From Panax quinquefolius (Eukaryota > Streptophyta > Magnoliopsida > Apiales > Araliaceae), in NCBI GenBank assembly GCA_020205615.1, contig CM035152.1:117588043-117652042 (forward strand): a stretch of 64,000 nucleotides of DNA. Direction: 5' to 3'. The position numbers and the translations under genes were made by a program. Positions 42,201 through 48,200 of the stretch are shown piece after piece; the first letter of the stretch is position 1, and every line of letters starts with the position of its first letter. The notes beneath the pieces were generated by a model that ran no database searches, was not told the origin of the DNA, and saw only the letters and a program-made list of their open reading frames with translations.

Positions 42201-45200
42201 ATTTGAATTTGAATTTGAATTTTTCTTAGTTTGATATAAATATTTTTATTTTATTTGTCTTGTTTATTTGAGTTGAATGAATTTTAGAGGAAATCAATAT
42301 ATATACTATTAACAGACATAACGCATTAAAACTAAAAACTTTAGACTAACAAAAAAGACATCAAAGTTAGGTATTCAAAACTGAAGCTTAAGAGTACCGA
42401 AATAAGAAAATATACCACCGAAAAGATGGAACAACCCTTGTTCCATCTTTTCAGCAGAATTAAAACCCTTGTTGCAAAAATATGTGATCAACATCAAGTA
42501 TATAATTATATTACTTATTCAGAAGGGGAAAAAAGTAAAGGGAGAAAAAAAGAGAAAAAAAAAGTTTTGTAATACACCATTCAATTTCATATACAAACTT
42601 GCAACAATTCAGGGGATAAAAATTTAGAAACTTTTTATTATGGAAGATTTTTTCTTTTTTCAAGAATAGGAGAGACCCAAATAGATTTACAACATTCAAG
42701 AAATTAATGATTGAAATTCATCCAAATCTTAAAATTTAAAACATCAACGGCTTTATTGAAAGTTTGTGCCCTAAATTTTGGTTTTCCTTTTGGACACTAA
42801 TTTTTCTTTACTTTGAAGTTCTTGGAAGGTATAATACTAACAATAACTGTACCACTTTGAATTGAATTTTCTACGCTCCCAGATAATATTGATACAAACT
42901 TCTGAGTGTGCGCTATCACTTGGAGATAACTTTGAAAGAAGTCATGGAAATTCCTGAAATTCAACACTCCAAGACTATGTAAAGATTAACCATTTAAACA
43001 TAATTTAAGTAAGTTTTCCCAAATTTGCAATCAAGTATATAGCTCTTTGCCAAGTGCTTTAATGGGATCCACTATGAATTTTAGGATTATCCTAATTGAA
43101 GGTGATCCATACTTCTGTTGTTTTCAAAATAACTAAACCTTTGGTGTTGTTGGCCTTGTTACTTTCATTCTCAAAAATGTAACAATGTCTATCAACAATA
43201 GCTCTAGTTTTTACCAAATAAACAGCCATCTAAATTTCAACATCTTGAAAAAACTTAAACCAACAAATGAATAATACTACAAAGGAAATTATAAAAATTT
43301 AAAACAAAGATAACGGTCCATATTAATCCAGTCCATAAACTTCAACAAATATGAGTAGGATATTCAACATAATGAAAAAAGAAATTATTTTCTTGTCCTT
43401 GTATATTTTTGCTAGGTTTTTAAAAGGTGACTAAATAAATGAACTGTAAACTTTAGCTTCCAATTTCAAGCTAGCAAAGCATCAACCACTAGATTATATT
43501 CCACATTAACCTTCCATTTTAAAAATATTCTGAAATGCATGAAGATCCTAGTAAACAAATAGAACGATACACGTAGTGGCGGAACTACAATATAGCTGAG
43601 GGAGACCATGGCCCCACACGGTTTTTCTAAAGTTTCCCTTTAGTCCTAATATTTTCTAAAAATTTAACTTCAAACCCTCATAAAAATTCTTCTATATTTT
43701 ATGTAAAAATTCACAACTAGAAAACATATATATATATACACACACACACACGCATAATACAGCAGTGAATCCATTCCCTAATACAATACTTTACTAATAT
43801 TTTTGATATTTAACTAATTTTTTAGATAATTTTCATTTACACAAAATGAGTTATTTTATTTTTGATATTTAACTAATTGTTTCTCTTTCTGCAATTCTTT
43901 CAAGTAGTTTCTTCTCTACAATTCAAACAAATTTGACAAAATGAGTTCTATGACCTCCAGTCCTGTGTTTCATATTAAGAGAGACTCAAACTCACGCACG
44001 CGGACATATGCATATACAGACATTTAATCATATACAAGTAGCTACGCATACCTAATTACCTATATTTACATAACCCAGCTAATTGGGCAATGACTTGTTG
44101 AAAAGGAAGCTTCTCAAAGTAACTTAATAGACGTATAATGAACAGAACATACATCATCAAGAAGCAATCCCTTGACAAAATGTCGGCGTAGATGCTGATA
44201 GTCAAAATTGTCTGTGAAAAGACTGAGTACTTCGGGACTGCATATGTCAATATAGCAATCCTGCAACAACAAAAAAATGATAACAGGGATTTAATTATAA
44301 ATATGAAATATTCAGGCACAATAAAACTACGTATATCTTGGAGCTTCATTCAAGAAATAGATTACAAAGAGCAAGAAGAACAAGATGAGTAGGAGAATCA
44401 AGGTATTCAATAGCAATAGCATCTTAGCAACAAAAGTCTTCACATTGTTATGCAGTAAAAATGATTCTGCCAGCCTAGAATCAAGCTAAGTAGACAAAAT
44501 TCGTCGACTTCCACACACCACATCCATATAGATTCATATATTTTATGTATATTAAGAACATCTCTGTCTCATTTATATATATACAAACACACACACACTC
44601 TTTGTATTCTGGAGACCTTAAAGTGAATATGTCCATGTAATATCTTCTTCTTCTTATAGCAAAGGCCTTCTCTTATTCTTTGGTGTCCCAGTCAACCTGT
44701 CCTCACCCTACATCAGAGCAACTCCATCACAAACAGTAGCACAAATCTATCATCTATTATTGAGACCTGACGAGGTTTGTGTAGATCTACCTCAGTAGGA
44801 TCAGGGTGACGGAAGCTTTGTGCAAAGTGTGTTAATATTAAATTAGAGCATGGAATTACCTCCGTTGACCAACTCATCTAAGTTGCAGTTGTAATAATAT
44901 ACCAAGACAGGACAAACCTTGAGTAGCACACAACACAAAGCAAGCACTTCAAATTTTCAGGAAAGAAAAACCTTATTACCCATGCACAAAATCTTTATTT
45001 AATAACGTGCAAAATTAAATTCATTCCCAATAACAGATTACCAATAAATATCAAAAATAAAAGAACGAAAAAGAAATGGGCAGCAAACATAAGCACAAGC
45101 ATCACAGTAAAATTGATTATGTTAACAGAGTTGTAAGCAATGAACAAGAAACAACTTAAAAGAGAAATCTAAACCTGCTTGTCATTGTACAGGGAAATGG

Positions 45201-48200
45201 AAGGATTCTCAGAAAGCAGAGCCTTATCAAGAGATATGACCCCTTTGAGAGATTCTGCCTTATCCTCATAATAAAGGAGCTGCTTTGTATCAGGACCAAT
45301 CGCCATAATCAGCTCATCAGTTCCAAGTCTAGATTGGTGAGTGATTGGAGAAGGCTTTGACTGTTTTATAACCATGGTCATTACAGCATTGCTATCCTTT
45401 CTACGTCTTTCCTTATGCTCTTGAAGTGCCTCAATAAGCGACATGTTGCTCAAAGTATCTCCACTAATGAGAATGAAATCTCCATGTATCTTCACAGGCA
45501 ACAGAGTAAAAAAATCTAGTTAGAAAAAAAGTTAAAATAGATAAAAAGAAAACTGAAATGAAAACGTCATATGAGAATAGATGCTAAAAGGAATAGAACT
45601 TAGGCAGGCCTGAACATTATTCAGCTAATCCCTCATTAGATATTCATTCATTACAAGTTGTAATTTAAAATAGGATCAACGGGATTTCATGTGAAATAGC
45701 GGCGCTGTATGTTGTTAGCTATAGCATTTCAAACTCTTGTACCCATTGCCAAAACATATATTCCCTCCATTTCTCTTGTTAATGGTGATTTCACACAAAT
45801 TAAGTATTTATTTGTCAACCAAAGTTCGAGTCTACAAATAAAATTCCAATATCACCCTCAACTCCAACAAAGGCATGTGCTTGTAGTGGTGGGGCCCATT
45901 AAAATCCCTCGCACATCACATTGCATTGCATTTCAATTTAGTACTGAAATGGTGGTATGGTCTTTTACCGTAAGATTCCCTCAATTTTGATAGTAACAAT
46001 CATTTTGAAACAAAAATAAAACTCGAAAGGGATAATTTTTGTGAGATGTCGGGAGTATAATTGACACAGCGAAAGCGAAAGGTGCGTAACACTGAAAGAA
46101 GCACAATAATATAAGATTATAAAACAGGCTAAGCATACTCTAATAAATCAATAATAATGATATTTGTTCATAATAATAACCCTAAAAGACTATTTATACT
46201 ACCTAACCCAATGTCACGTGGAAAGAGAATCGTTTTGGTTCAGTGTTCTATCAATCCCCATCTAGGTCCGCTTAATCCCCGCCTAGGTCCGCTTAATCCC
46301 CTAACACCTAGATTTAATAAAGATTTTGAAACTCTACAATACAGTAGAACCTCTATAAATTAATATTGTTGGGGTTGGAAAATTTTATTAATTTAGAGAG
46401 TTATTATTTAATTGATAAATTAATAATTTATTAATTTAAAGAGTTTTTCTATTCGATGAACATAAATTTAATTACATTAAAATTATTGCATTTTATTGAT
46501 GTTTATATCATACTTTTTTTGATGCAATGTATCATACTTATTAAATTAATGTATCATACTTGTGAGGAGATACAATACATTTGGAGCTAATAACGCAAAA
46601 GGAAACACTCATAGCGTAAACAAATCTTCACAAGTTTTTATTACAATTCGAGAATGCAACACCTGAACTTTTGGACGCAATGAGAAAAATTAAGGATGAA
46701 ATTCAATTAGATTTGAATTTCAAAACAAAACAAACGAGAATAGAATCATATTTTACAAGATTACCCTAGATATATTTGTAATTTAAAAGAATTATTAATT
46801 TAAGATTTTGATGGGACCATATATTTATACAAGGGTCTTTTTAAAAATTATTAATTTATCCCATTAGCCCAAGACGGGATTGGGAAAAAATATTATTTTA
46901 GAGAGATTATTAATTTATCGAGTATTAATTTATAGAGGTTCTACTGTGCTTGAAATGAAATTTTCATAAAAAAATTTAAAAAGTTACATCTACTATATAC
47001 TTTGTAAAATATAACAATTATATAAAATAAATAAATGAGATCGCTTAAAAAAATGCTAGACCACCCAGAAAAAATGAGATCGCTTAAGAAAAGCGCTCAC
47101 TTGACACCTAAAGCGATTTTAGGAGTTAGGCACCCCCTATGCCGCCTAGGTATGTCTAGCAATTTTTAAAACACTGTTTTGGTTAGTGAAACCAATATGA
47201 GAACACAATACGCCACTTAGGCCAATACGTGGTATTCTTGGGTTGGGGTAGTTTTATATGGATGCTTATAGTTATAAAGCTTAATTTCATAAAAACATTT
47301 TATTGCATCAACAAGTTGGTTGTTTTAAAAATAATTTAGTACAAGTGTGGTGTTTGAGCATCCAATACAAGTGTAATATATGTGCAATTAGAGGTAAAAA
47401 ACAAAGAAATATTTCGGTATGTTAAATTTAGAGAATTGGAGCAATACACGATGTTCTAAAAATCCACCGCCAGGTTAAAATCTAGGCCCGCTTTAGCGCT
47501 AGGCCCTATAGCGCCCTTTGAGCCACAAGCCCCCACAGCCCCTCATCCAGAGCCCAGGCGCAAAAAATCCCTCAGGGAAATTAAGCGGGGCCTAAGCGGA
47601 GAGTTTTTTTAATTTTAATAACTACCCAAGTCGGATCTTGATATATTTATTTTTCTAATGATTTACCATAATCATAATCAAGTTGTAGTATATCAAAATC
47701 ACAACAAAAGTGAACAATATCAATTCAAAATGGATAATTTTATTATAGTTATAATTTTTTGAACTTATAACAACTTCAAATTATATAAATGATGATACAT
47801 TTGTAATATTTAATTTAATTCAATATAATTCTTAAATTTATGTTTAGTTTCTTAAGTTTTAATATTGAATTAAATTTTTAAAATTTAATTTTTATTATTT
47901 AATAGCAATCTTGTTTATGAATAAAACTAATAATTTAAAAATATGTTTGAACTTTGAACAATTGTATGTTTGTTTTGAACTTTGACATTACTTGATATGG
48001 ATATGTGTTTGAATTTTAAGCAAATGACTTTATTATCTTTATTATAGATTGTTTTGCTTTATATTATTGTTTTGTTTGGATAAATGAAAGATAAAATATT
48101 AAAAGCGGCTTAAAAATAAAAAAATAACTATTAAAAAGCGCTAGCCCCAAATGGCGCTTACGCCTAGCGCCTTTTAGAACATTGAATACACAGATTGCTA

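Noticed and set aside
43577..43640. Possible hAT terminus (gtggcggaactac) in intron 4 as a complete element
   Set aside because: No matching right terminus or transposase was found, so it is noted only inside the intron entry.
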